A program made the position numbers and the translations under genes. Shown here in pieces: positions 46,301 to 57,781 of a stretch of DNA of 64,000 nt (the stretch's first letter is position 1; each line of letters starts with the position of its first letter). The notes beneath the pieces were generated by a model, which saw nothing but the letters and a program-made list of their open reading frames with translations, made no database searches and was not told the DNA's origin. Where the stretch lies: contig NHNW01000020.1 of the NCBI GenBank assembly GCA_002786025.1, forward strand, positions 580,092 to 644,091, written 5' to 3'. This DNA comes from Zasmidium citrigriseum. Lineage: Eukaryota > Ascomycota > Dothideomycetes > Mycosphaerellales > Mycosphaerellaceae.

Positions 46301-46900
46301 CGACAACCTTGACCTCTCCCAACTGAGATAGCCAGTCATTGATGGCCCGCATGTCAAGCGTCAACTTGTTGTTCGTTGCGAATGGCTTCGGGTCGACCTT
46401 GGTAGCCAAGTATCGACTCTGTGTTGTCGAAGACGCAATCTTCTTGTCCAGCTTCTTCGTGATCTTTACAAACCCCCTCCTATTGACCTCTCCATACCAT
46501 TGCAGTTTCCGGTATTGTCCTCGTAGCTCCAGCAGAGCTCCCATGAGATCGTCCATATCATCGCGGTCCATGCCATCTTTCACCTTCGAAGCCATGCCAT
46601 ATCGATCGAACAAGAGGCGCAATCGTCGGGAGAACTCGGCGTACTTGCGGTTATAGAAGGTGTCGACATCCTCCAGCTGGCGGTCAAGAGTGTAGAAGAA
46701 CTCTGCAAGGACGGTTAGGTTATCCATCGCGCCCCAGGGCAGTCTCACCGTGTACCGGCCAAGTCAGGCTCGTCGCCGCCGCCATTGTCCGTCTTCTCCT
46801 TCGCGGCGGTCTTGATGAGCTTCTTGAGGGCCTTGTAGTCGATGTACGAGGATGCCCATTCGGGGACTTGGTTGCGTGGAAGATTCTGCCCAAACTTCAT
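43359..46900 (-). CDS. GDE1: glycerophosphocholine phosphodiesterase, SPX-ankyrin-GDPD (GDE1)
   Basis: Exons 46756-46900 and 43359-46702 (53-bp intron, GTACAC donor, CCTAACC branch, TTGCAG acceptor) encode 1162 residues. Exon 1 gives the SPX start MKFGQNLPRNQVPEW, then SSYIDYKALKKLIK, and the SPX domain continues with EFFYTLDRQLEDVDTFYNRKY to about residue 185. Ankyrin repeats span about 345-580 (GRMPLHYAAQYG, GETALHIAARFGHEECTRAL, GWTPLFIACVNGH). The phosphodiesterase domain follows from about 800: GHRGLGKN, then LGENTIQSF, then EFDVQMTKDHVPVIYHD. The catalytic HRG, E and HD residues are all present, so activity is expected. This domain order is shared by Gde1 and PHO81/NUC-2; the start and intact active site favour GDE1. 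SPX domains sense inositol pyrophosphates, linking it to phosphate status. Confidence 0.88.
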
Positions 46901-47973
46901 CGTGGGCGGATGAAGATTGGGAGCAGAGATCGGATTCCGGAGCTACGCGCTCGTTGAATGAAGATGTTGTTATTGCAGAGGCAGGAGTGATGCAGGCACA
47001 CACACGACCACGGCGAACAATGCCGTCGGCAGCAGCTGGGCCAACAAGCAGTCGTGCAGTCGGTCTGCCCGGGACGAACTGCTTTGTGAATGCAGCACCA
47101 GCGCCAGCAGCAGAGCCGACAAAGAAACGACGTCAGTCGGTCGGCGAGGTCGCGGAGGGTCACGCACGGCGAAGAACTACCAGCGGCAGTCGGCAGCCAT
47201 CACGCATCCCAGCCGGGCGTCCATGTCATTTTTTGCAGCATCTGCGCGCCGAGTCGCCACCTGTTGCCGGGGCGGAAGAGACAGACGGTCGGGGTCAGAT
47301 GCGGCGTTGAGGGGAGGAGGATGTCTTTTGCAGCACCGGCCTCGCGCACATGCTGCGAAATGGAAGCTCAGTGGCCCATACAGCTCTAGCGCCCGCCAGA
47401 GTCAACCCCGTCCCGCAGCATGACACCCTTGCCGACTGGGTCTCATCGTCGTCTTTATCGGACGGTGTGCCGTGGAAGAAGTGAACACAAGTACGGTTGG
47501 TAGCAGGCTGGTCACGGCCATCGCGGGGATGGGCGTTCCATTTGTACCACCGCCGTGAAGGAATCCTCCCCCACGGACGTGCCTGAGAACTGTTCACTTG
47601 ACACTTCGCTCTTGCGTCACTAGGGCCCGTCAATCCCGTGCTAGCATCCTAGCGTGGCTGTTCTGTGATCACCAGGAACACCCGTACGAATTGGCATTGG
47701 TATTTACGCGCGAGTGCCTGAAGGCTTCATGCAGCGTGGGATGGGCAACGGCGGCGTTGGGTAATGAAATGATGCACTGGTTCCTGTTCCTGCATTTGAC
47801 ACCTCATCAGACAGAATGTTCGATGTTTCAGATCTAGAAACTTGGTTTTCGTATACATTAGCAGCAACAATTGGGTATCATTGGTAAGTACAAATATCTC
47901 TATCAATTCTGTCGTTCAACATGAGCGATGTACCAAGGCTGAGTATCTTCTGGTGGAGGCAAAATCGATGCTG
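46901..47973. other. intergenic upstream of GDE1
   Basis: About 1.07 kb, GC-rich, covering the GDE1 promoter and the 3' flank of the AT-hook gene. Frames present conflict in both strands and lack motifs. Confidence 0.5.
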
Positions 47974-50300
47974 TCAACGCCGCGCTGGTGCCGGAGCACG
48001 AAAGCTCTTGAGCAGAGACGGGATCCGAGACCTCTTGCTGAGGCCGACCCGGTAGTTGGCGAACGTGGAGCCCTTGATTGGGGAGTGGGTTGTTGTTGGG
48101 CTTGGTTTGGCAGGAGTCTTTGACGGCGATTCGGTCGTCTTTGAGGCCTGCTGAGCCGGTTTCTCGATAGAAGGCACCGGCGTGTCCTTCGACGGCAACT
48201 TCGCATTGGCGTCCTTTCGTTCGAGTGCAGCTTTTGACGGACTACTCTGTCCGGGGAGTTCGCTCGTCAGCTCGAGAGGCGCATCGGACGATGTGCCCTC
48301 CGCCAACTGTCCAACCTTCTTCTGCTTGGTGGCAGCTTCAGCCTTCTTCTTCGCAGGCCGTCCAGGTCCCTTCTTCTTCGGCGGCTCATCCTCTTCCTCT
48401 TCGAGCTCGAGCTCGTCGTCTTCAGCCTCTGAATCCTCGAGTACTTTCTCCTTCGACTTCGTTTGTGGCTTTGGCTTCGCAGGCCGTCCACGCGTCTTGG
48501 GAGCAGCGTCTTCTTCATTCGACATGTCCCTGGCAAGCTCATCTTCGTCATCGTCGTCCTCGTCCACGATGGTCCTTCTCTTCTTTCGGTTGCTTGTCTT
48601 AGATCCATTCGGAAGCTCTACCAGAGCCGCCTTCCTGTTGGCTTGCTGCTGGCTCAAGCTGGGGGATCTCTGACTGCGGTTCAGCTCGACATGGTCTTCG
48701 AAGATGGTGGTCACGCTTCTACGACTCTTTCTCGTAGCACTCGCAGGCAGGGACGGCGGCTTCATTAGCATTGCATCCGCAGCTTTCTTGGTGGATGCTG
48801 CTTCCTCTTTCGAAGAAGACTCGCTCTGCTGAGAGCCTTTCTGCGGAGTTGGAACGGAGTCTGTGCGCTCTGGCTCTGGCTCTTTCTCTTTGGTGTCACC
48901 GTTGCTCTGCTTGACAGGTTGCTCCTCCACGTTGGCCTTCGAAGCTGTCGAAGCACTGCTCTGGGTGGGATTCGATTCTTTCTCACTTTGCTGTTGATTT
49001 GCGCTGCCAATTTTTCCTTCTGCTGTCTTGCGTCGCTTCTTGGACGTCTTTCCGGGGATTGCAGAATAGTCGGTAGGCTCCTCAAGGACAGCGGTCGCCC
49101 TTCGGCGGCTTGGACGGGGCTTGTAGTTCTCCTTCGGCAGGCCAATAGCTCTATCGTCTGAGTTGAGCGGCTCCTCTGCATCGTCTTGTGCTTTGCGCTT
49201 CCTGCCTCGCGAAGCCTTTGGTGGTTCAAAGGCCTCATCTTCTGGGGAAGGCTGATAGCGAGGAATCTCCACGATCGGGCTTGACTTCGGCGGACGAGAC
49301 TTGGAAGATGCCTTCGCGATTTCGGTAGATGTTTTGTCGGTGCCTTCAACATTCGCAGCCGCAGTATGCTTGTCTGTTGGGTTGGTATCCGCCAGCGTGG
49401 CGTCAGTTGATGGGTTGACCGGTGTCTGCTTGGTCGCTACTGTAATAGTATCCTCGGGTGCATCAAGTGGCTGCACATGCTGCGTGTGCTCGTCCAATGG
49501 CTGTTTTCTGGGAGACTGTGTCGGGTCTGCTGACGCTGACCAGGGGAAGGACGAGCTTTGGTGCTTTTCAGTGGATGTCTCTGCTCTCTCCTCATGAGTG
49601 ACATTCCCATCTTCGCCATTGTTCAACGCTTGCTCAACGAGCCTCTGCTGAGAGGACTCGTTCCAGGCATTGGTACTCCCAGTGTCTTTGAACATAACGT
49701 TGGGCTCGTGGTTGATGAAGTCCGCCTGAATCGTCCCACCTGGCAGACCACTGGATGCGTTCGGCCCACTTGAATGTTCGGTAAATCTGGCAGACTGTGA
49801 TGTCTTCGGAGCGGCAGCATCGTCTTGCAGCGCGGCGAAGGCAGCACTGCCTGGTGCCTGGAAGGTCCGGTTGCTGTTGCCATATGTCTTGAGGTTGGAG
49901 GTCTTGGTCCGCCTGACGCTTTTCTGTGGACTTCCAATAGGCTCAGAGCCAACGACTGTAGTTCGCCGTCGCGTGCTCTTTGATGGAGACATAGAAGTCG
50001 CGATTGCGGGAGTGCTCGCGGACGCTGTAGCACAGAGATTCTGCTGGGCATTTTGGATTTCGCCTCTCAGCTCTACAAAGATGGTCAGCACGCGAACTCG
50101 ATGCGAGTGTCAGAGTATCACAAACCAGAAGATGTCGTGCTTGCCGGCTGCTGATCGTTGGCTCCATCGAAGCCTCCAACATCGGCAGCCAAAATGGCCT
50201 CAGCCTGTGCGATATGGGCGGAATACGTGCTTCGCTGAGAAGGGCCGTCATCGAGGAGGATCTCATCTTCGTCTTCCGAATCACAAATTGCTCGCGGCAT
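47974..50300 (-). CDS. AT-hook, chromatin-type disordered protein (757 aa)
   Basis: Exons 50126-50300 and 47974-50072 (53-bp intron, GTTTGT donor, GCTGACC branch, GTAG acceptor) encode 757 residues. The N-terminus is acidic (CDSEDEDEILLDDG). The rest is largely disordered and rich in Ser, Lys, Pro and Glu. Two good AT-hooks, KTRGRPAKPK and KKGPGRPAKKK, flank an acidic run (EDDELELEEEEDEPP) in the C-terminal third, and a weaker RGRKRK occurs mid-protein. AT-hooks grip the minor groove of AT-rich DNA. A short motif VVGSEPIGSPQKSVRRTKTSNLKTYG near residue 100 and the C-terminal STFANYRVGLSKRSRIPSLL look conserved-like and may be binding sites for partners. I expect a nuclear chromatin protein; its name is unknown to me. 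Confidence 0.65.
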
Positions 50301-53007
50301 GATTCTCCGTGGCCGTCATTCGCTTCAATGGCAAGAGCTGTTGTCGACTTTTGACGCGTCAGGGACGCGTTATGACCTGGAGAAAGCGCTGAAGAACAAT
50401 AGTAGATTGGAGCCAAAGACGAGCGAAAAAGAGAGTTTCGTGAGGTTGTGAATGTGAATGGCAGGTCTACGAGTTGAAATGCAACTTGAACATTGGCAGT
50501 CTCGATGATGTTCGTCGTCGCTCTTTCCCGGTCATGTGAAATCGCGAAACTAGCGCGGGGTCGCTTCGCAGCTTCCCTGCCCAGCCATCTCGAACGCGAC
50601 TTCCCTCGAGCTTCGTCTTCCCTCCCACAACACACCCATCAACCTCTGGATATCGCAGATATTCACCCAATGCGCACACACGACTCGTCTGGACTTCGAA
50701 TCACAATACCGTCACTCAGACCCCCCGTCGAACGTCGCGTAACCGGCTCATTCGACCACCTCCGACCTCAGGCCATCGTGTGCTTTCTCCAAACATACCA
50801 AAAGCACATACCCTCCCCATAGTCCTCCTTGCACCCATCGTCCGGTGCTGGTCAATTGCTTCGCGCAGTCCAGCCCGGCGCTTCGACATTCGCAAAACCG
50901 GACGACAGCTTGCGAGTTTGTCTCCAGTGGAGCGTTTGTCGGAGTGGATGTGGTGTCAGGGAGTGCTTAACCCTAAGCGATTTTCTCGGTTTACAAGTCT
51001 CGCGGTGCCTTTCATCTTCACTGCATGAAGGCAAGCAGCCGGCATCATCGACAAGTTCTGCCAATCCGATCCTGTGAAGCTGGGTTCACCCAGGGGAAGG
51101 GTGAGGAGGAAGCAGGATCAAAGAGGTGCTGGTCATGTCCGGTGCTTTTCTGGAAACGGAAGAGCAGGTAATACAGTGGCTTCATGCGTCGGTTTGGGAA
51201 GACTTCCGTGGGAAGCGCGCGTCGAGGCTGCTGGCTGGACTTTTGCTCTGATCACGAATGGACAGCTTTGATGGAATGTGCCATGGACAGTGAGGGAGAG
51301 AAGTGGAAGAGAAATGTCGGGCAGGCTCCACTTTGGGACTGTCTTGAGGATCTTCATGAGCCGCCGTGGAGTTGGTACAGTCTTGCGAGTTGCATTTGTC
51401 GGCAATGCTGGACACCGGATCGTGGGTGAAGGGACTACCTGGATCTGCACTCTCGAGCCTTCAGTGGCAACTGCTGGTCGGTCGACTTGTCTTCACCTCA
51501 GCTTGCTTGAATGGACGCTGGCAGAGCACGAGCAGCTTCCTTTACAGGATTTGAGCCAACACACAGATTGTGTGGTCTGGGATGATCTCTCCTCTGGCAT
51601 CGCATTGCACTCGTCTGAATCATGTCTGCTACGGCGAGGCATGGCTGCTTACAAACAGAGACATCCTGGACCGCACGGTCATACAATGGCTATGCCGTAG
51701 CTCCTGCAACCCAGTTGATCTTGCCTTGTCATGCTGTTGGTCGTTGCACGTCTTCCGCCGCATGGTTTGCTGGTTCTTGTAGAACTCCATCGCTCAACAC
51801 ACGATCCGGCTCCGGTACGCAATCCCCGACTCTGCGAAATCGCTCGACAAGAAGTACCATACTCCACTTCAGCGAAGACGTCCTGAACGCTTCTTGTATG
51901 AGCTCCGCTGCTTTTGCAGAAAGCCAACACTCTCCAACCCAATCTGCTCCTGGCTCAACCTCAACGCCCGCATCACAGCACGAGCTATTGATGTGGCTCT
52001 CAACATCGAGACTGTCCGATCAGTCGCGTCAATCATCTCCTTCCACATACCATGACTTCGGCTTGTCTGTCGCCCTGGAGAGTGGAGGTCGATCGATGAG
52101 CGCCGAAACAACCTGCAATGCCTCTGCTCATAGCGGAGACCAGTGCATCCTTGCAGATTGCAAGATGGCGAGCGGCTTTTGTAGTCGTACTTTGTCCGTT
52201 CGCGCCAATGGGCGAAATTGCCTCTCGATGTTCGGTGTTCTCACTGGGCGAAGAGATGGAATCAAAGACCTGTCTCTGAGCGGGACTGCTTATTCACACA
52301 CTGAGAGTACACGATGTCTGGAGTCGGGGACTGCGTCGGATGCTGCTGGCCAAACGACCTGGTGCTTCTGGAGTTGACTGGATGTGCCTAGAAGGCCGAA
52401 GGGCGAGCTCTTGTGTGCGCAAGTGGACTCCAAAGAGGTGATGAGGTGCTGAAGCGGCGATTCTACCAATACCAGAACTCGAACCAAGGATGGATGCTCT
52501 CAGCAACGATCATTGACTCCGGAGTGGATGGCACATCTCTAGTCGTTTGGCCGCCGGCGATCTCTGAAGGCTTGCCGAGCAGATTGAAACGAGGCTGCTG
52601 TGCATACTGGCAACTGGACCTACGAGTGCAAGAAGCGGGACCTCTCTCGAGTGAGGCTCAAAGCTTTGGCTTGTCTGCTCTCTTGCGCTCGCCAGCTTGT
52701 CGGTCGCATGGCTCTTCCTACAGTCTTGCTTGGCCTGTCGTTGGAGTCGTCTGTCCACGTGGTGAGGACGAGAGTACCATCGCTCGGAACATCGTGAAAG
52801 GGAGTCTGAAACCCTTACGTTTGGGAAAGGTGGAAGTGGGATCGCGTGAGGGCGTAATGGACGCCATCGCCGTCTCTCGAGCCTTCCGAGGGGAGAGAGG
52901 CGGACGATCACTTTTTTATAAGTCTTCCCTGCGTTGTCTTCATTTTCTGAGTTGTTCGCTAACTACTCTTTCAGGATCATCCAACCCAATCCAACCACGA
53001 TCACTGC
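50301..53007. other. 2.7-kb stretch without a convincing gene
   Basis: Contains open frames on the plus strand (51622-52377 and 52413-53171) that are Ser/Cys/Trp-rich, lack known motifs and overlap other frames with equal claim. No splice arrangement giving a sensible protein was found. It could hold a noncoding transcript, a decayed gene or simply long promoters. 52.95-53.0 kb is the 3' flank of the MAPEG gene. Confidence 0.45.
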
Positions 53008-53481
53008 TTAGTTGCCCAACACCAATGCGGACCTGTACAAGATCACAAAGCTCCAACCAGTTCCAGCAAAGTACAGAAGACTCCTCAAATAGCTCCACCC
53101 AATGGTCTCGGTGGCCAGATAGTTGGCAGTGTACAGCGTCCGGATCGCCATCCAACCCAAGACAAAGTTGATCAACCCCAACTCGCTCTCTCCGGCTCTT
53201 TGCTCAGCCAGCATCCCGGCAAACACTGTTGCTACATAAAGCGGCATATTTTCAAGATGGTTTCGGTGGCATGATTCGGCGCGTTCGAAGGCGGCGAATT
53301 CTTTTGCTGTGAGCCGCTTCTTGAGGGATTCGGTGTATGAGGTGGCTTTCGGGTTGCGATTGTCGTGCTTTTGCATGTCGCCTTTGTTGGCGCGCGAGAT
53401 GGCCCAGCCGTGCGGGAAGATGGCAAGGGCATAGTAGAGGGGAATCGAGAGGATTGGGATGTTGAAGGAGACGGTCGCCAT
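53008..53481 (-). CDS. MAPEG-family membrane protein
   Basis: A single exon of 157 residues. The MAPEG signature is clear: FERAESCHRNHLENMPLYVA, followed by hydrophobic helices. About four membrane segments are visible (IPILSIPLYYALAIFPHGW; ENMPLYVATVFAGML; LGLINFVLGWMAIRTLY; YLRSLLYFAGTGWSFVILY). MAPEG enzymes are trimeric ER or microsomal proteins that use glutathione (microsomal glutathione S-transferases, leukotriene C4 synthase); in fungi they probably detoxify lipid peroxides and xenobiotics. Start ATG at 53481 gives the usual family length. The exact substrate cannot be read from sequence. Confidence 0.82.
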   Translation of the reverse strand: MATVSFNIPILSIPLYYALAIFPHGWAISRANKGDMQKHDNRNPKATSYTESLKKRLTAKEFAAFERAESCHRNHLENMPLYVATVFAGMLAEQRAGESELGLINFVLGWMAIRTLYTANYLATETIGWSYLRSLLYFAGTGWSFVILYRSALVLGN

Positions 53482-54321
53482 GGTTGCGGTTTTGCGGATG
53501 TTCGAGAGAATTGATTGGAGTTGGTGAACGAGAATGCGAAGTTGTTTGAAGCAAGAAAGATTGCGAACTCACTGGTCTTTGGTCTTGTGATATACCTACT
53601 GACTCTTGCCGCGGTTGTCAAGGGAGCCATAGCTTTTGGGACTGTTCGCGACTAACAATAACGGTCGCGATACCGAAGACGCGACGATGAGCTCAGAGCA
53701 GCCAATCTGGAGCTTTGTCGCCGAGGCGTGCGGGATCGAGCGATTTGCATGTGCGCTCTGTGCGGCTCCCAGCCTTCGATTTTCTATGCGAGCGCTTTGC
53801 CGGATGGACCGGGTGAAGCTGAAGCTTGAGGATGGACCCCGCGGCTGGAGGAGCGATATCGATTGCGACGGTTGCTGGACGATTGAACCGATTCGAATAA
53901 TCGAATGCAAGAACAGAGTGCAAACGAATTGACGACAAAGACAGCAACTCACTCATCCGCGATTTAAGATCAATCGCATCGCCCTGCAACAAAATCTCAG
54001 AACGAACATGTTTCCGACCCCAAGCCCAGCCAACAGCGGGCACAAACTCTAAAGACCTGCCACAGGAACCCCACCCTCTCCAACCAGCAAGCACTTGCCT
54101 CAAAGCGGCGACGACAAGGCACTTCCTCCTGCACGCCGGTGATATGGCGGCTCACGAGGATGCACCTGTAATCGATAGCTCGCGATCCTGGCGATAAGGG
54201 TGCTGAGTACATACAGCTGCAGAGCTGCCCCAGGTAGGTGGACGTTGGTTTCTTTGTCTCGTGCTCGTGGACATCTTGTCGATTGAGACAGCGAGCTGTT
54301 GTCGAAGAGCTGGCTGGCAAT
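53482..54321. other. intergenic between divergent genes
   Basis: 840 bp between the MAPEG gene (minus) and the phosphatase-like gene (plus). Short frames on either strand (for example 53636-53932 plus) have no supporting motif. Confidence 0.45.
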
Positions 54322-56329
54322 ATGTTTGCTCTCGTTGTTGCCCTCGCGGCGACTATCGTCCTCACGCCCACGGCTTTCGCACAAGATGACGGACAGTACT
54401 ATGTCTGGAGCAGCGTTGTCGTCCAACGCACTGGAGAACGAACACCGGAGATCATTGGCGATGGAAGCACACCCGTAATGCTCACCTCGATTGGTGCGAA
54501 TCAAGCCCACGAAGCCGGAGCTTGGTTCCGTCGACGATATATCGATGCGCAGATTAAAGAGAATCGCAATGGGACGAATGGTTAGACCTTACACATCAAA
54601 GGCATTCGACTGTTTACTGATATGATGTAGGAGCTTTCGACGCCGGAGCACCTCTCTGGGGTCTGAACACGGATATCTACAGCAATCTCGAGACGTACGC
54701 CATGTCGCTAGACCAGCAATGGAACGTCGCCACAGCATACGCCTTCTTCCAAGGTCTCTACCCACCAGCCAGTCCCGGAAATTCGTCTGGTTCTTCGACA
54801 ATGTCCTCCACGAGCTGGACATCAGACAATCAATACGTAAGTCCAACTACAGCATTCTACAAGATTTACTCGCTGAAGGAAGTATGTCAGGTCTCCGCCC
54901 CCCTAAACGGCTACCAATACCCCCAAATCCACACCTCCGGCGCCCTCGACCCAAATTTCATCTACCTCTCCGCAAACCTCGACTGCCCCACCTTCGACAC
55001 CGCCGCAGCCTCCTACCTCTCCACAACCCAATACAGCGTAACCCAATCCCGCTTCGACGGGATCTACGACGCCATCGGCTCTGCCCTCCTGCAAGGCGTC
55101 ATCCCGACATCGACGTGGGACTACCGCAACGCCTACGCCATCTACGACTTCCTGCGCTATCAATATGCGCATAATTCCACGGCGAAGGCTGTTCTGGATA
55201 GGTATAAAGAGGTTTCGACGAATACGAGTTATTTGGATGTGTTGAAGTGGCTGGCGGATGAGCAGCAGTATGCGCAGTTGGGGAATTTGACGGCGAGGAA
55301 TGAGGTGACGGGGAGTGCTGGGTGGCCGAATGGAGCGGAGGGGAGTATTTCTACTATTGCGGGGAATTTTCTTGCGGCGAAGGTTATGAGTCTTTTGCAG
55401 GAGGCTGTGGGGTGGGGTGGGGAGATGTATAAACTCGTAAGTCCTGATCATATCCCTTGTTGCTCGTTTGGTCTTGAGGAGTGATGTGCTAACAATGACG
55501 GATAATACAGAACCTCCTCTTCACCGACTTCTACCCCCTAACCTCCTTCTTCGCCCTAACCCAACTCCCCACTATAAACCCCAACTTCTACGGCACGCCC
55601 TCCTTCGGCAGCTCCCTAACCTTCGAACTCTTCTCCACAATCACCAACGAGTCTGACATCACCTTCCCCTCGGAAGATCAACTCTGGGTCCGCTTCTACT
55701 TCCGCAACGGCACCTCCGACGAAGACGAGTTCCAGTCTTACAGCCTGTTTGACTTAGGGCCGAGTCACACGGACATGACGTGGAGTGATTTTCAGCAGCA
55801 GATGGGGCAGTTGATGGTTGCGGATGTGGGGGATTGGTGTACTTTGTGCGGCGCGACAAACTTATTTTGCCAAGCATACAACCAAAGCGAAGGCGACGCG
55901 GCCGTCAGGAACTGGTTGGACGGGCACGGTGTCAATGGCTCTGGCAATGGGGGTATGAAACCTGCTGTTGCGGGGGTTATTGGGGCTATCGTTGCTCTTG
56001 GAATCGCGGGTCTGCTGTTCGCTCTGGCTATGCTCATCGGTGGCGTGCGTTTCCACAGAAACCAGAGCAGGAGGTCGAGTGATCTGGGCGGGTTTAAAGG
56101 CGGACAGAAGATGGCGAGTGATCAGGACTTGACGATTCCCAAGGGAGGCGCTATGGTCGGTGCGAGTGTTGAGACAGAGGCGCCTATGAGTCCTGCGGGC
56201 GGCCATGAGAGGGTGGGGAGCTGGGAACTGAAGAATGCGGAGGCCGGGAAGATGGGGTTGAGTTTTGAGGGGGAGCCGGATGAGTTTCAGCATCCTGTGA
56301 GGCCGGTCACGCCTCATGAAAGGGTGTGA
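54322..56329 (+). CDS. membrane-anchored histidine-phosphatase-like protein, active-site His replaced
   Basis: Four exons (54322-54580, 54631-54836, 54891-55436, 55511-56329) encode 609 residues. Introns are 50, 54 and 74 bp. The 54-bp intron is frame-neutral but has a strong GTAAGT donor, and removing it gives the family-like junction before PLNGYQYP. The signal peptide is MFALVVALAATIVLTPTAFA. The histidine acid phosphatase signature RHGxRxP appears as RTGERTP (residues 36-42), so the phospho-accepting His is Thr. The second active-site HD appears as LLFTDF near 341, again His to Thr. A transmembrane helix lies at about 488-515 (VIGAIVALGIAGLLFALAML), followed by a ~90-residue cytoplasmic tail. 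Several Asn-X-Ser/Thr sites occur outside. Likely a cell-surface pseudo-phosphatase. Confidence 0.78.
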
Positions 56330-56850
56330 TTTGGGAGGAAGAGTTTGATGGCTTATGAGACATGAATGATTGCTCATTGATATGACAGGGCGTTTGGGTG
56401 TGTTGGTTGGGTCACCTTCTCCTGTGGATATTTCTTTTGATGATACCCTTCGTACGTACACACAGGTGTAATTGAGCTTTTTCTTGCTGAACACCTCATA
56501 CCGGACTCGACTGAGCGGGCATCTTTCGTGGGCTCAAAATGCTAGTCGAGCTGTGCGATGAAACAGTTCAGCGATTGTGAAATCCAGTAATTCATCATGA
56601 TAGGTGCTACTGACCTAGTCCCCGAGCCCCAAGCCGTTTTTGTCCTCGAACGCCTTTGACGCCTCGCTCATATGTCGAAGCAAAGGCTAGGCGCAAATGC
56701 TGACATCGCTTGTTTTGCTGCAGTCGTTGCAGGCCTGCTTTTGCACGAGATCAGACCCAGCTTATGGCCCTTCGCGCTGTCCAGTCTCATGTCGCATATC
56801 TCTCGCATCTGGTTTCCTCGTATCCCTTCTTGTTCCTCGCGACGCCGCGA
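56330..56850. other. convergent intergenic region
   Basis: Between the 3' ends of the phosphatase-like gene (plus) and SmF (minus). No gene seen. Confidence 0.5.
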
Positions 56851-57327
56851 TCACTCCATCTTAACATCCCCATCCCCATTCGCCTTCGCCTCAGCGCCCT
56901 TGGCCGAAATCCAGAGCACATTGTTGCACCTGTACGCATCACGTATTAGCCCTCATCCTCAGAACACCCTCCTCTCCTCCCCTCCCCCTCTTCCTCTTCC
57001 CTACTCCTCCCACCTCGCCTCTTGTTTCCCCTCCCCCATTATCCCCATTCGTCTCTTTGCTGCATGCGACTCACCGAATCAAAACCTGCCCCAAACTCCC
57101 CATATTCTTCCCCTCGCGCCACTCCTCCGCCCCACTCAACTGAATATTCATATACGAGTCCACCGAGACCAGGCGGCCCGTGTACTCCTGGCCCCATTTG
57201 ATGCGGATCGTCACGTCGTTGTCGACTAGGGATTGGAGCATTGGGCGGGGGTTGAGGGGGACGAACTGTTCGGCGCGTTAGTTTTGGTGCGGGTGATGGG
57301 TAGATAAGGGAGACGGACGTTGGACAT
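56851..57327 (-). CDS. SMX3: small nuclear ribonucleoprotein F (SmF)
   Basis: Reconstructed from three minus-strand exons: 57319-57327 (MSN), 57075-57265 and 56851-56929, 92 residues in all. Introns are 53 bp (ACTAAC branch, AACAG acceptor, donor GTCCGT) and 145 bp (GTGAGT donor, ACAG acceptor). Sm1 motif: FVPLNPRPMLQSLVDNDVTI, then RIKWGQEYTGRLVSVDSYMN, with the Sm-fold Gly and Asp-Tyr-Met-Asn. Sm2 motif: GQVLIRCNNVLWISA, containing the IRG-like IRC. These place it in the SmF branch. SmF is one of seven Sm proteins that ring the U-rich site of U1, U2, U4 and U5 snRNAs in the spliceosome, so it is essential. The nine-base first coding exon is unusual. Its intron 2 is strongly C-rich on the plus strand. 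Confidence 0.9.
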
Positions 57328-57781
57328 GGTTGCGGTTGTTGGCGCGGGTTTTGTTTGTGGTTGTGTTGGTGAGTTGAAGCTCGAGATGCGATGCGATGCG
57401 ACGTCGACTAGAAAATCGCGGTCGAAGCGAAACCGAGATGGAGATCACGTGCCAAGTCCTTCACACAAAAGCATAAGACATTGATTTCAGTTGTCGGATA
57501 GTTGATTCTGACATTACTTTCAATTCGGAACCGCAAATGGATATTCGCAGACATGTCTATATACTACCCATGCAAAATGCCCATCTGCAGCCCGTGACAC
57601 CCCTCCATAATCATGATGGCCATCTTTTGTCGTCGTTCGTCAAATCACCAACGAAGAGGGCGAAATCGAGAAAAAAGACAACACAGAAGTTTCATACACA
57701 GGCATTTCCCGCTTTATCATCCATCCGACCAACCACGCCGAATTTCCCTTCTATCAAACAGCAGCGCTCTTTCTATGCCAT
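57328..57781. other. intergenic between SmF and ACL2
   Basis: SmF promoter side (start at 57327) and 3' flank of ACL2. No gene supported. Confidence 0.5.

Noticed and set aside
50965..50980. TTAACCCTAAG, telomere-like
   Set aside because: Single partial unit, not a tandem array; chance match.
51622..52377. 251-codon plus-strand frame
   Set aside because: No recognisable motif, unusual Cys/Trp/Ser content, and equally long competing frames. Kept only as part of the unexplained gap.
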